From positions 186,001 through 250,000 of the forward strand of contig JADJNX010000005.1 in the NCBI GenBank assembly GCA_016714125.1: a stretch of 64,000 nucleotides of DNA. The letters are read 5' to 3'. This stretch comes from Ignavibacteriales bacterium. Its GTDB lineage: Bacteria > Bacteroidota > Ignavibacteria > Ignavibacteriales > Ignavibacteriaceae. The position numbers were made by a program, and so were the translations under genes. Shown in pieces: positions 31,677-42,825 of the stretch (positions are counted from its first letter, which is position 1; each line of letters starts with the position of its first letter). The notes beneath the pieces are model-generated. The model saw nothing but the letters and a program-made list of their open reading frames with translations. It had not been told where the DNA came from and ran no database searches.

Positions 31677-34600
31677 CGTATTATCGCAATTTTACCGATT
31701 TTAGTTGATAATTCTTCGCCTTTACCAGCAGTCATTGCAGCACGGAAAATATACACTCCGCTAGGAACTTCTCGACCGTCAGAATCTGTAAGGTTCCAGG
31801 TTACACCACCGTTACCATCACTCTCCTTAAATTCCGCGATTCTGCGACCTTCCAGATTAAAAACAATGATATCCACATTTCTTGGCAGGTTGGCAAAAGT
31901 GACTGAACCATGTTTTGATCTGTCAACAGGACTGGGATAAACATATATATCGTCAAGATTTACCGCAGTTGCTGTAAGCACAATGGTTGCACCGGCATTT
32001 TGATTAATTGAAACACCGCCTGTTTGAGTTGACGACTTTATATTTTTGATTGTAAGGGTATATTCCCTGCCAAGTGCTCCAATTGGTTTTGCACCTTTTA
32101 AGCTTAGAATGACGGTTCGACTGTTTGATCCGGGAGTAACCGAAGTGACATTATTATCGGGAGAAAAATGATAGTTGTTTGTCAGCTGTGCAGTTGCCAG
32201 ATCAACTTCAAGATTAAAAGTGACCGTAACTGTATAATTGTCAAGAATTGTAAAATTCTCGATATAAAATTGCTGTTCGCCCGGTTGAGGAGTATAGCTA
32301 AAACGAATTGTATCCTCAGAAATCGAAGAACCGTAATAATCCACAAGACCACCGGCAACAACAACGTTTGCACCTGTTGAAAAGTTACGTGGGAATGTCA
32401 GCAAAAATGAGTTCTCACCCGAGGGAGTATATGAAGAGAGCGGAACCTTTTCATTTCCAATAATCAGGTAAATTTTAGATAGATCGTCAATCTCTTTTTT
32501 CACTTTCGAAGAATATTTTACTTCAATTGAGCGGTCGGTTTTGATCGAAGATGAGACAAAACTTGCGGGAGAGTGATGAAAAACCGTGAATACTTTCGAT
32601 TTTGCTCTGTTATTACCTGATATACTTTCAATCTGGTAATAATAACTGTTACCAAGTGTAACTCGCGAATCTTTATAAGTCATCGAGGTAGTGGAATCAA
32701 AAAGTGAAATACTGTTTTCAGTGGTTCCTCTATAAATGTAATGTTTTGAACCCAAACCGAGGAACTTTATCTCTACCATGGAATTATCAATTGATTTGGC
32801 AGAGATTAGCGTTGGTGCAAATACAGATGTTTGCTGAAACTCAAAAAACTTGACAATATTTCCGTAAGGATAGGCTATCTCAGGTATCCCGTTGCCGTCA
32901 AAATCTTCAATTAAGATAGCATTTGTATTTATATTCTCATCGTAGGATATAACCTTACCTGTAAAACCGTCACTTTTTATTACATAAGCATAAGGATAAG
33001 TGAACATCATCAGTTCTTCTTTTAGATCACCATCAATATCAAAAAACTTCAATGAGTTTGATGCTCTTTGAAATGTTGACTTAAATTCAACCGCAGGATC
33101 AACAAAAGCATTATCATAAATTACATTGAGATCAATACCATTAAAATTAAAGATAATTACTCTGTTATAAGGAGCAATATCAACATCGGGAACAGCCTGC
33201 AACAACACGGCAATATCCTGATTATTATCGTTGTTAAAGTCACCAACAGTAATAAATGATGAACTGGAGATGTACCCAGTACGAATCAATTTATCAGGTC
33301 TTATATCAGTAAGTGAATTCACTTTAAGAATAACAATATCACCATCAGAATCAGTAAAAACGATCTCATTTTTGTTGTCTTTATCAATATCTCTAACGAT
33401 TACAAATGCACTGTTAAAAACATTCCCGCCAAAGCCCATCCCCGATGAATTATAAAATCGTGATCTGTAAGTAAGTGACAAATCATTGTTCACTGAATAG
33501 ATTACAATGGTAGTGTCAGTTCTTACTGCAAGTAGTTCATTTTTATTATCCCGATCCAGATCAAACACACCAATGGGCCAAAAGAATGAAGTGTCAGCAG
33601 AGGTTGTTAACTGAAAATAAGGTTTTGTGCTGTTTTGTTTGTGAATATGAGCGGAATAACCCCATAAAGAAAGAAGATCATTGGTTCCGTCTTTGTTAAA
33701 ATCACCATAGTCTTTTGCAATTTTTCTATACATAGTGTCAACAGTTGACGGGGTAAATGTGTTATTGTCAAATTCAAAAAGAACTGTTGTCTCGGGGGTC
33801 ATAACTTCCCTTAACAAAGCACCCTTCTTATTTCCGGGTAAACTGATTGACTTGTCAAATATATAACCACCCGGTAGTGTATAATTTTTTTGAGTTTTCT
33901 CAAATGTCCGGAAAAGGTCACTGCTGTTTAAGGTGAAATTACGACTTACTGAATCCCTTATTACAGTCGTGAATCCCCCTTCGTTTATCACTTCAAAATA
34001 GATTTCATAAAAATCTGATGCACTCACCTGAGATTTTGGTACAAACCCATAGTGAAGTTGTTTAACAAATCCGGTATTTGTTGAAAATCCATCAAGTGTA
34101 ACATAAGAGAATGAAGGATCCAATATTTTTTTGTAATACATTTTTACTACCGCAGGATCTTCAGTATAAACCGCAGCCATAAAAGTGGGTTTATCGCCAT
34201 AATAAGCAGGTAAAAGCGAAATGAGTTCACCTTTTGTTCCGGCTCTTTTTATTCTAAAATTTACTCTCTCCTCCGCTGTAAAAGCATTGGTTTGTTCAAC
34301 TTTTATCCTGAGAGTATAAACAGTATCTTTTATCCCGCTTATTGGGAAATTAAAAATGTCCCTGCCAGAAACCTGATTTTTTTCCTGGTCTATCAAAACA
34401 GTCCAGGTAGTTGGATTTAATCCTGTCCCGTATTCCAGCGAAAATGATTTAAAATAGGACGACAAGATTGTGGCATTAATCTTTAGAGTGTCTTCAGAGG
34501 TGGAATGATCCTGTAGAGGAAAGTTAAATTTGATGGAAGATGGTGCAAGAACTGTAAGAGCCCTGAAAAGGTTGAGTCTTCCGGCGCCGGCTCTTTGATC

Positions 34601-35881
34601 CCAACCCTGCTGACCGATATCATCTGCAGTGGATTTTAAAATCTGTTTTACTTCTTCATTGGAAAATGATTTTAGTGACAAAATCATAGCAGCAGATGCA
34701 GTTACAAACGGAGCTGCCGCTGATGTACCATTAAAGTCGGCATAACTCCAGTTTCTGGTGGTTGTTTTTACTTGTGTGCCCGGAGCCACCATATCAAGCG
34801 TAGAGCCATAATTTGAGCTTCCGGCAACAAAATCGTCTGAAGTAGAGTTACCAACCGAGATCACTTCACTGTAACCCGAAGGATAATGTGGATCAGGAGA
34901 GTTTGAATTGCCTGAACTTGCTACTAAAACAGTATTTTTTGAGTAGGCATATTGAATCACATCCCTGAGTACATGCAGTAGGAATAATCACCAAAACTCA
35001 TGTTTATAACTTTGGCACCCATTAATACAGAGTATAAAATTGCTGCTGCAACATCATCTTCTTCTCCGTAACCCTGGGGGTCAAAAGCCCGGTTATTCAG
35101 AATTTTGATCCTGGGTGCAACACCTGCAATGCCCACTCCATTATTGGTTTCTGATCCAATCAGTCCTGCAACTGCAGTTCCGTGAGAAAAGAGATTTTCA
35201 TCCATGGGATCGTTATCCCAGTCCAGATAGTCTCCTCCTGTGGTATCAAACGGAAATCCTGTGCGATCGGTAAAGTCCCAGCCCATATAATCGTCGATGA
35301 AACCATTATTATCATCATCAACTCCGTTACTTTTTTATCCCTGCCCTGGGTGTCGGTACCCGTTTCGCGACTATTAATAAAACCTTGTTAACAAGGTCAG
35401 GGTGCTTATAATCAATTCCGGTGTCAATCACACTCACTATAACAGTATCGGCTCCCTGAGTGATCTCCCAGGCTTCATACGCGCTTATTTTGGATAAAGC
35501 CCATTGTGTGTTTACCAAACTGTCATTGGGTATAAAATCTATTTTGTATCCTGAGCTTTTCTGAACATACATAATATCAGAATCATTTTTTAATGACAAA
35601 ACGAGTTGCTCAATTGAGCTTGTCCCAGTCTATTTTAAAACGACTATCCGGTTAAGTGACGGAATTCGTTCTGCCAATCCTTTTGCAAAAGGTACAACCG
35701 AAAGTTGTTTACTGCTTAGCGGGGCATCAGTTTGAAGAATTGCCGAAATTCTTGATTCCAGACTTGATTTCACATCTGCAGCTTGAATATTATCCTTAAA
35801 CTTCACAAAATAAATCTCCTGAGCGGAGATAAAATTGGACAAAAGGATTACCGCTGTTAACAACAGATGTTTAAACTTCAT
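31673..35881 (-). CDS. Very large secreted S8 subtilase with C-terminal sorting tail (frameshifts)
   Basis: About 1,400 residues. It begins with a signal peptide (KHLLLTAVILLSNFISAQ) and a short propeptide. The catalytic triad is Asp in SVIDTGIDYKHPDL, His in FSHGTAVAGLIG and Ser in NGTSAAAPFVTASAAM. Beyond residue about 450 come beta-rich repeats with FG-GAP/VCBS-like Asp-rich turns (DFNKDGTNDL, DLDRDNKNELL) and fibronectin-like modules. The last roughly 80 residues (YVYPSPVD to VPSGVYIFRAAM) resemble a T9SS sorting module. A TAG at 35630-35632 lies in frame between IVVLK and TGTSSIEQLV. Frameshifts are near 35375, 35330 and 34958. It overlaps purF by 11 bases. Confidence 0.9.
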
Positions 35882-37349
35882 AATGCTCCTTGGTAAAATT
35901 GAAATCGACTTTTGTAGGGTACTCTCCTGAAAAACAAGCAGTACAATAATCGTCAGGGTTATCTTCTTTTACTGCCTCTTGCAGATCAGCAATTGTGAGA
36001 TAACTCAATGAATCCACTCCAATATAATCTTTAATGGCATCCAAATTCCCTTCCATTTTAAATGCAATTAACTCCTCTTTAGATGGAAAATCCATGCCAT
36101 AATAACATGAGTGCATAATAGGAGGAGAGGAAATTCTGAAATGAATTTCTTTGGGACCGGCTTCTCTGATCAGGCTGATCAACTGTTTTGAGGTTGTTCC
36201 TCTAACGATTGAATCATCCACAACAACCACTATTTTGTCTTTTAAGACACCTTTTACAGGATTAAACTTGATTTTGACCCTCATCTCACGGTTTTCCTGC
36301 CCGGGTTCAATAAAAGTCCGTCCAATATAATGACTTCGCAGAAGTCCAATTTCAAATCTCGCATCCACCCCCATTTTTTCAAGTTCTCTGGCATATCCAA
36401 GAGCTGCAGTATTTGAACTGTCGGGGACACTCATCACAATAACTTTTTCGTCAGGATTAATTGGAATTACAGGATACCTTTTGGCGAGTATTTTTCCGAG
36501 GCGTCTTCTGATTTTGTCAACATAATGTCCAAAAATCATACTGTCAGGGCGTGAAAAATAGATGTATTCAAATATACACTGTTTTTTTTCACCGTTCTTC
36601 CCTTCCAGGGCTCTGGATTCAAGGTCGGTGTCATTTTCAATCAACGGGATCACAACTACTTCACCGGGTTCAATATCTCTGATATATTGAGCGGAAATAA
36701 TGTCAAATGCACATGTTTCAGATGCAACAACATAAGAATCACCCAGTTTGCCAAGACAAAGTGGTCTAAAACCCAGCTTGTCTCTTCCGGCAACCAAATA
36801 CTTGTCAGTCAAAATTACGACAGAAAAAGCCCCTTCAAGATAGTTGAGTGCTTCAACAATCTGATCAATTTGACTCTCTTTTTTACTTTTAGCTATAAGA
36901 TGGAGAATTACTTCCGTATCTGAAGTGGTCTGAAAAATCGAACCTTCTCCTTCAAGCCATTTACGAAGTTTTGTGTCGTTTGTTAAATTGCCATTGTGTG
37001 CAACTGCCAGATTACCGGAGTGATAGTTGACAACAAATGGTTGAATGTTTTTCCGTGAATTGGAAGAACCGGTGGTTGAATAGCGGTTGTGACCAATGGA
37101 TGCATTACCTTGAAGTTGTGGTTGCCATTCGTCAAAATCATCAAAAACTTCGGAGACAAGTCCCTCGCCCTTAATTATTCTGAATACATCCTTGCCATTT
37201 TCCTGATCATGTGTAACCATACCGGAAGCTTCTTGTCCACGGTGTTGAAGTGCGTGAAGCCCATAGTAAGTCATCATAGCGGCATTTTTGTGATTTGATA
37301 TTCCAAAAATTCCGCAAAAACATTTAGTTCTGCTTATAGTTATTTCCAT
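35871..37349 (-). CDS. purF: Amidophosphoribosyltransferase
   Basis: This enzyme makes 5-phosphoribosylamine from PRPP and glutamine, the first step of purine synthesis. The N-terminal 11 residues look like a propeptide, so Cys12 of CGIFG is the glutaminase nucleophile. The PRPP loop is VVVDDSIVRGTTSKQLI. At 492 residues and with the C-terminal CTACFSGEYP and other cysteines it fits the iron-sulfur type. Its end overlaps the subtilase start by 11 bases, an unusual coupling for unrelated functions. Confidence 0.95.
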   Translation of the reverse strand: MEITISRTKCFCGIFGISNHKNAAMMTYYGLHALQHRGQEASGMVTHDQENGKDVFRIIKGEGLVSEVFDDFDEWQPQLQGNASIGHNRYSTTGSSNSRKNIQPFVVNYHSGNLAVAHNGNLTNDTKLRKWLEGEGSIFQTTSDTEVILHLIAKSKKESQIDQIVEALNYLEGAFSVVILTDKYLVAGRDKLGFRPLCLGKLGDSYVVASETCAFDIISAQYIRDIEPGEVVVIPLIENDTDLESRALEGKNGEKKQCIFEYIYFSRPDSMIFGHYVDKIRRRLGKILAKRYPVIPINPDEKVIVMSVPDSSNTAALGYARELEKMGVDARFEIGLLRSHYIGRTFIEPGQENREMRVKIKFNPVKGVLKDKIVVVVDDSIVRGTTSKQLISLIREAGPKEIHFRISSPPIMHSCYYGMDFPSKEELIAFKMEGNLDAIKDYIGVDSLSYLTIADLQEAVKEDNPDDYCTACFSGEYPTKVDFNFTKEHYEV

Positions 37350-37467
37350 CGAAGTATAATTTATTAGGGGATAACAAATTTATTAAATAAGAAGTAGGAA
37401 TAAACGGTACAATGATAAGGCTGGTTGATTATTTCGGGGTGAAATCCCCTCAAACTGAAGAAAAGAA

Positions 37468-37543
37468 TGGTCGGAACGGCGGGATTTGAACCCGCGACCC
37501 TACTACCCCAAAGTAGTGCGCTACCGGGCTGCGCTACGTTCCG
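37468..37543 (-). tRNA. tRNA-Pro, CCA encoded
   Basis: Read on the minus strand, the acceptor stem CGGAACG/CGTTCCG is perfect, the T arm GCGGG-TTCAAAT-CCCGC is perfect, and the discriminator A is followed by an encoded CCA (37468-37470). The anticodon stem CTACT/AGTAG with loop TTGGGGT gives anticodon GGG. The variable region then has four bases (GGTC), one short of the usual five for this tRNA, so a base may be lost in the G run. Proline identity holds in either register. The gene lies 5 bases downstream of the MerR-type gene. Confidence 0.95.
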
Positions 37544-37547
37544 AACA

Positions 37548-37982
37548 TTAAAGTTTTGACTTAAGGATTTCCAAAAAGGTTTTTATTTCAACGAGGTCTT
37601 TATAAAGTTCTGATCTCTCTTCAGTAACTTCTTTTTCAGTCTCCAGATCCAGATTAAGATTCTCTTCCGAGAGTTCATCATCGGTGTTATGAAGTTCGTC
37701 TCTGCTGATATCTTCCAGTGTGGGAATTTTACCTTTATACTGGTCGATTAACACTTTTTTGGCACCTTCAATGGTATATTTTTGGTCACGCAACAGACTT
37801 TTAATAAAGAGGATCAGTTCAATCTCTTTATTTGTATATATCCTGTTGCCGGCCCTGTTTTTTTGTGGCCTGAGTTGCTCAAAAACATTTTCCCAGAAAC
37901 GAAGAACATATTGTTCAACTTCTGTGATTTTACTTACTTCACTAATGGAATAGTAAAGTTTCTTAATGTTAAAATCTTTCAT
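37548..37982 (-). CDS. MerR-family transcriptional regulator
   Basis: A 144-residue protein with an N-terminal MerR winged helix (residues about 10-80: YSISEVSKITEVEQYVLRFW, then NRIYTNKEIELI) and a short acidic, probably coiled C-terminus without cysteines. The lack of metal-binding cysteines makes it a metal-independent member, like the small MerR proteins common in this phylum. Targets are unknown. Confidence 0.88.
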   Translation of the reverse strand: MKDFNIKKLYYSISEVSKITEVEQYVLRFWENVFEQLRPQKNRAGNRIYTNKEIELILFIKSLLRDQKYTIEGAKKVLIDQYKGKIPTLEDISRDELHNTDDELSEENLNLDLETEKEVTEERSELYKDLVEIKTFLEILKSKL

Positions 37983-38049
37983 CAGAACCGTAAAAAATTA
38001 GATTACAAATGTATGAAATAAGTTAAACTCTGCAAAGAAGAGCAACTCG

Positions 38050-38730
38050 TTAACTGTTTTCTTTTATGATTATTTCGAGAATTTCGGAAAAATCATTCAG
38101 CTCATAATCGGCATAGTGAAACGGGGTGTTAAATGTATCGCCATATTTGGCAAAAGCTGTTTTGATTCCTACATTAGATGCTCCAACGATATCTCTTTCC
38201 GCCCAATCCCCAACCATTACGGCTTCTTCCGGTTTAACACCCAATTTTTTAAGTATAGCCATAAAGGGAACAGGACTCGGTTTTCTCTCTCCTGTATCAT
38301 CAAAAGTGACCACTTCATCAAAAATATGATGAAAATTTAGGTATGCCAATCGAAGCCAGGCTTCTTTGCTTGGGGCATCAGAAAGTATGCCAAGTTTGAT
38401 CCCCATCTTAGCCAACTGGTTTAAGCTGGAATAGACATGTGGGTATGGGATTAGGTTAGCCTCTCTGGCCTTTCTGTAGGCAACAATCCCGGAACTTAAT
38501 ATTTTATGATTGATCATTCCAAGTTGTTGCGTAAGGAAAAGATCAAATACCTGCTGATACTCAATCCCTTGTTCCTTGTAGATTTTATCAATTTCAGCCG
38601 AAGCCTCTGTTAAACTCAACTGCAAACCGGCATCAATCATCGCCGTCAGGGCTGCTTCAATTGAAAGCCTTTTCATTTTCATAAAATCAACAAGTGTATT
38701 GTCAAGATCAAAGATCACGGCTTTAATCAT
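38050..38730 (-). CDS. HAD-superfamily hydrolase
   Basis: A 226-residue HAD phosphatase-like enzyme. Motif I is VIFDLDNTLVD (nucleophile and acid Asp), motif II the Ser in LGILSDAPSKEAW, motif III the Lys in RKPSPVPF and motif IV MVGDWAERDIVGA. The helical cap lies at residues about 15-90. The class I phosphoglycolate-phosphatase-like layout suggests a small phosphometabolite, but the substrate is not known. It overlaps aroQ by eight bases. Confidence 0.9.
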   Translation of the reverse strand: MIKAVIFDLDNTLVDFMKMKRLSIEAALTAMIDAGLQLSLTEASAEIDKIYKEQGIEYQQVFDLFLTQQLGMINHKILSSGIVAYRKAREANLIPYPHVYSSLNQLAKMGIKLGILSDAPSKEAWLRLAYLNFHHIFDEVVTFDDTGERKPSPVPFMAILKKLGVKPEEAVMVGDWAERDIVGASNVGIKTAFAKYGDTFNTPFHYADYELNDFSEILEIIIKENS

Positions 38731-39166
38731 TTTTAATTCCTTTATTTAGACTTTCTTTGATTAGTTCAACTGCTGCTATGTATCCAAGTTCTTTAAATCC
38801 TGATAAATATCCATCACACGCCGAAGCTGTGATTAATGACTGTCTAAAATCTTCTCTTTTGGCAAGGTGTGAAAGATGAACTTCCACCTTAAAATTCTTA
38901 AACAACTCAAGTGAATCTCTGATTACGATTGAAGTATGAGCATAACCACCGGGATTGATGATCAGGTGACCTCCGCCATTTCTTAATGACTGAATCTTTT
39001 CGACAATTTCACCTTCGATATTGCTCTGAAAAAAATCAAATGAAATTTCAGGATATCTTCCGCACAAAATTTTTTCGATCTGTTCAAGTGTTAACGATCC
39101 ATAATTGGAATTGTCTCTCTCTCCCAGCAGGTTCAGATTTGCACCGTGGATAACAGAAATTTTCAT
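38723..39166 (-). CDS. aroQ: 3-dehydroquinate dehydratase, type II
   Basis: Third step of the shikimate pathway. The signature elements are IHGANLNLLGERD (Asn ligand), the catalytic Tyr in NYGSLTLEQ, INPGGYAHTSIVIRDSL (catalytic His) and VEVHLSHLAKREDFR. At 147 residues it is a normal-length type II enzyme. It overlaps the following small gene by four bases and the HAD gene by eight. Confidence 0.95.
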   Translation of the reverse strand: MKISVIHGANLNLLGERDNSNYGSLTLEQIEKILCGRYPEISFDFFQSNIEGEIVEKIQSLRNGGGHLIINPGGYAHTSIVIRDSLELFKNFKVEVHLSHLAKREDFRQSLITASACDGYLSGFKELGYIAAVELIKESLNKGIKND

Positions 39167-39435
39167 TTTGGCTCCGCCATTGAATCTATAAACTCTCTAA
39201 CTTTTGGAGAAACATATATTGAATCTATGCCTAAATCCTTTAAGGCTGATGCAAGAATGTTTGCCCGGCGTTGATCGTTTGCATTTTTATTAATTACAAC
39301 AACCTTCGATTCGTTCAGGATGCAATACCCGCCTCTAAAATCACCTTTCTCAAATCTTACCGTTGCACCAAGCTGATAGGCAAGGTCTTTGAGCTCGTTG
39401 ATTAAAGATTCCAGTTCTTTTTCTTTTATTTTCAT
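39163..39435 (-). CDS. Conserved small protein of unknown function
   Basis: A 90-residue, soluble-looking protein. It shows GATVRFEKGDFRGGYCIL and VVVINKNANDQRRANIL, a pattern I recall from uncharacterised proteins of Bacteroidetes and Chlorobi, without a named domain. It is the first gene of the aroQ-HAD run. I cannot assign a function. Confidence 0.75.
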   Translation of the reverse strand: MKIKEKELESLINELKDLAYQLGATVRFEKGDFRGGYCILNESKVVVINKNANDQRRANILASALKDLGIDSIYVSPKVREFIDSMAEPK

Positions 39436-39531
39436 ATAGAAAGTATTTAAATCAAAAACTTCAGAAAAGGTTAATAAATTGTGTAAATATAATAATTTAG
39501 ATATTCCAATTTCAAAAAATAAGAAAAATAT

Positions 39532-40457
39532 ATGAATATTGCCTCAATCGATACAGGAACAAATACGATTCTGCTTCTCATTGCGACGCCGGTGGGATCA
39601 AATTCAATTATTAAATTAACAGAAATCCATAATATGCCCCGCCTTGGCGAAGATGTTGCAAAATCAGGTCTAATCAAGGAGGAAAAAATAGTTGAATTGT
39701 GCAGGATTTACAACGAATACAAAGATGTCTGTAAACAACACAATGTTGCGAAAATTCTCGCCTGCGGAACCAATGTTTTCAGAATAGCAAAAAATACTCC
39801 TGAAGTAATCAGAAGAGTCAAATATGAGACAGGAATTGACTTAAGGATAATATCGGGTGAAGAAGAGGCTGAATCATCTTTTTTGGGTGCTACCGCTGAT
39901 TTCGATAAAAAACAAAACATTGCGGTAATAGATATTGGCGGAGGAAGTACTGAAATAACCTGCAAAAACAACAATAAACTACTTTTCAGAAAAGTTTTAC
40001 AACAGGTGTTGTTACCTTGAGGGAAAAATTTGTAGATAAAGATTCTCTCTCTAAATCAAACCTCGAAGGACTCTCAGATTTTTGTGAAGACTACTTTTCT
40101 GAACTGGAAAGTGTTCGTGGAATGTCAGATTATTCGATATCGATAGCCGGTACACCAACAACTCTATTTTCACTTTATAACGGATACACAGAATTTAAGG
40201 GTGAATTAATCCATAAACATCATCTATCAATCAAAAACATTGACGAAGTTGTTAGCGGATTTGTCGATTTGCCATTTGTCGATTACACAAAATATGGTAA
40301 AATTATCAAGGGCAGAGAAGATCTAATGGGGGCAGGTGCCATTATCCTCAAGACAGTATTGAAAAAACTGGGTCTTGAGAGAACAACAATTTCAGTTACC
40401 GGACTCAGATATGGACTTATTCTGAACAACCTGGCTCAGAATCCTGAATCCATTTAA
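39532..40457 (+). CDS. Exopolyphosphatase / GppA-family phosphatase (one frameshift)
   Basis: About 308 residues of the ASKHA fold that hydrolyses polyphosphate or pppGpp. The phosphate-1 motif is IASIDTGTNTILLLIA; AVIDIGGGSTEI is the second; GTPTTLFS and a GREDLMGAGAIILKTVL segment complete the core. The length matches the short Ppx form. One A missing at 39990-39993 splits the gene; restoring it gives FRKSFTTGVVTLREKF. It is divergent from the preceding minus-strand genes and convergent with nadB. Confidence 0.92.
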
Positions 40458-40476
40458 GCAAACAGTTCTCAATACT

Positions 40477-42104
40477 TCAGGACTTTTGATAGGTATTTTG
40501 AATAAGAGTATCTTCCGGTGTTTTTGAATTATCCGGTGTTGGATAATCCAAAGTATAGTGTAATCCCCTGCTCTCTTTTCGTAACAATGCTGATTTTACA
40601 ATCAGATAACCCGATGTCACCAGGTTTCTCAACTCAATTAAGGAATCAAAAACCTTGGTTATCTTGTAAAATTCTTCAATTTCATTATAAAGAAGGTTAA
40701 TTCTTCGGGAAGCAAACTCCAACCGCAGATTAGATCTTACGATACCAACATAATCTGACATAAGTTGTTTTAACTCCCGCACACCATGAGTTATAAGCAC
40801 CTTTTCATCCGCAGACAAAGTGCCTGAATCATCCCAGTCCGGAATATCTTCATGACAAACAGGAAAATCTTTTATGTTTTTCTTGATATCATCTGCTGCT
40901 CTTTGAGCAAAAACAAGCGCTTCAAGAAGTGAATTGCTCGCAAGTCTGTTTGCACCGTGAACTCCTGTAATTGAAACTTCGCCAACTGCATAAAGTCCGG
41001 TTAGCGATGAACGGGAAAATTCGTCAACAACCACACCACCACAAATATAATGTGCAGCTGGAACAACCGGAATAAATTCATTCGTGATATCAATTCCCTT
41101 GTTTAGACAATTAGCATATATATTTGGAAAATGATCGATAATATCAGCTTTTTGTTTGTGGGTTACATCAAGAAATACATACTCATCACCCCTTTTTTCA
41201 TCTCAGTATCGATTGCACGGGCAACGATATCTCTTGGGGCAAGTTCTTTCCTGGTATCATATTTCGCCATAAATGCTTCACCGGAGGAATTTCTGAGAAT
41301 ACCTCCAAAACCTCTCACAGCTTCAGAAATGAGGAATGAATGACTTGATTTGCTTCCCGGATTTGGATCGTAAAATGAAGTGGGATGAAACTGGATAAAC
41401 TCCATGTTCCCCATTTTTGCACCGGCTCTGTAAGCCATCGCAAAACCATCACCGGTTGCGATTGGTGGATTTGTGGTATGGTAATAAACCTGTCCAATCC
41501 CGCCGGTAGCGAGAATGGTTGCTCGCGATGTAATTTTAATCACATGTTCTGACTCATTCTCGAGTACATATGCCCCCCAACAATGACGACTGGAAATAGG
41601 GAGATGTTTTAATCCTGTGACATTATGTTCGGTTATAAGATCAATCGCAAGGGTGTTTTCGATAATTCTGATGTTTGGGCTTTTACTGGCTTTTTCAATT
41701 AGTGCCCTCTCAACCTCCTTCCCTGTCAGATCTTTTGCATGAACAATTCTATTGAATGAGTGTCCACCCTCCCTTACGAGGTCAAGTTTTCCATCTTTTA
41801 GTGTAAATCCGGTCCCAATATCGATAAGCTCGTTAATTTTCCCGGGACCCTCTTTAACGAGAATTTCAACTGTTTTTTCGTTACACAAGCCTGCACCTGC
41901 TATCAGGGTATCTTTTATATGATTTGCAAATGTATCGTTGGGATCGAGAACGGAGGCTATTCCTCCTTGAGCATAATTGGTATTTGACTCGCTTTTCTCT
42001 TTTTTTGTAACCAAAACCACATCTGCAAATTCTGATATTTTAATCGCACTGTATAACCCTGCGATTCCACTCCCGATTACCAATACATCAGTTTTATGAA
42101 ACAT
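40477..42104 (-). CDS. nadB: L-aspartate oxidase (one or more frameshifts)
   Basis: The FAD enzyme turns aspartate into iminoaspartate for NAD synthesis. The FAD dinucleotide motif is VLVIGSGIAGLYSAIKI, and QGGIASVLDPND, HAKDLTGKEVERALIEKA and VGEVSITGVHGANRLASNSLLE are all as in NadB. About 542 residues. The frame is lost at an A/G run, 41189-41198, and the region from there to 41034 (DEYVFLDVTHKQKADIID) restores continuity with one added base. Its C-terminus shows no further break. Confidence 0.92.
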
Positions 42105-42112
42105 TAAACGCC

Positions 42113-42820
42113 TTATTTATCAAATGATAAAAAATTAACAAGCAAAAAAGCCACTGCAACCAAAAGCAGGAAAACTTTGATTGAGATGAAGATCGAAAAG
42201 ATTTTTCCGGATCCCAGCCTGTAGTATAATATTGAAGAGAGTGTTATTGTCCAAACAATAAAAGCAGTCTCAAGAATTACAAAAATAACACCAAACATTT
42301 GTTTAAAATCGAGTGGTGAGGGTGAATGGCTGAAAAGGAATTCGCCGTAGATAATAATTTCGAAAAAGATTAGAATTGCGGCACTTAAAGCTATTGGTGC
42401 CAGGGCGTAGCTGAGCCCTGATGTTAAATCACGCCATCTCACTCCGGCTGAACGGATTCCAGTTGTTTTTAAGAGGATAAGGGGGAGAAAAAGAGCAAAA
42501 CCCAAAAGAAGCAGAAATTGGATATACCCTGTCAACATTTTCTCACCTGTATATCCGAAAAAGTGAAAAGAGAAGAAAATGGCGATGAAGTATATTTTTA
42601 TCATTGCAAAAACGAGAAAAAAAGAACTAAAGTTCTTGTTCTCTGAATAAATGATTTTGTCGAATGTCTCGCCCGGTTCATCTACCAGACCTGAAAGAGT
42701 GCTTCCAAGATCGATGTTGGCAACTTTATCACGGAGAAAAAATCCGCATTTTTTACATTCGAAGTTAAAACGGGATTGTTCTAATCCACACTTCGGGCAG
42801 GATGTTTTGTTGGGTATCAT
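42113..42820 (-). CDS. Zinc-ribbon, Yip1-like membrane protein
   Basis: A 235-residue protein with an N-terminal zinc ribbon (CPKCGLEQ then CKKCGFF, spacing typical for a four-Cys ribbon) and about five hydrophobic helices from residue about 65 onward, consistent with the Yip1 domain family. No enzymatic motif is visible. The combination is common in bacterial genomes but uncharacterised. It lies 8 bases before nadB. Confidence 0.78.
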   Translation of the reverse strand: MIPNKTSCPKCGLEQSRFNFECKKCGFFLRDKVANIDLGSTLSGLVDEPGETFDKIIYSENKNFSSFFLVFAMIKIYFIAIFFSFHFFGYTGEKMLTGYIQFLLLLGFALFLPLILLKTTGIRSAGVRWRDLTSGLSYALAPIALSAAILIFFEIIIYGEFLFSHSPSPLDFKQMFGVIFVILETAFIVWTITLSSILYYRLGSGKIFSIFISIKVFLLLVAVAFLLVNFLSFDK

Positions 42821-42825
42821 GGCTG

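Noticed and set aside
37430..37465. Terminator after tRNA-Pro
   Set aside because: The only hairpin there (GGGG with CCCC around an AT loop) has four pairs and no T tract, too weak to call.
40440..40485. Terminator between ppx and nadB
   Set aside because: TCCTGAA and TTCAGGA could pair over about 28 bases, but the loop is long and lies within both gene ends.
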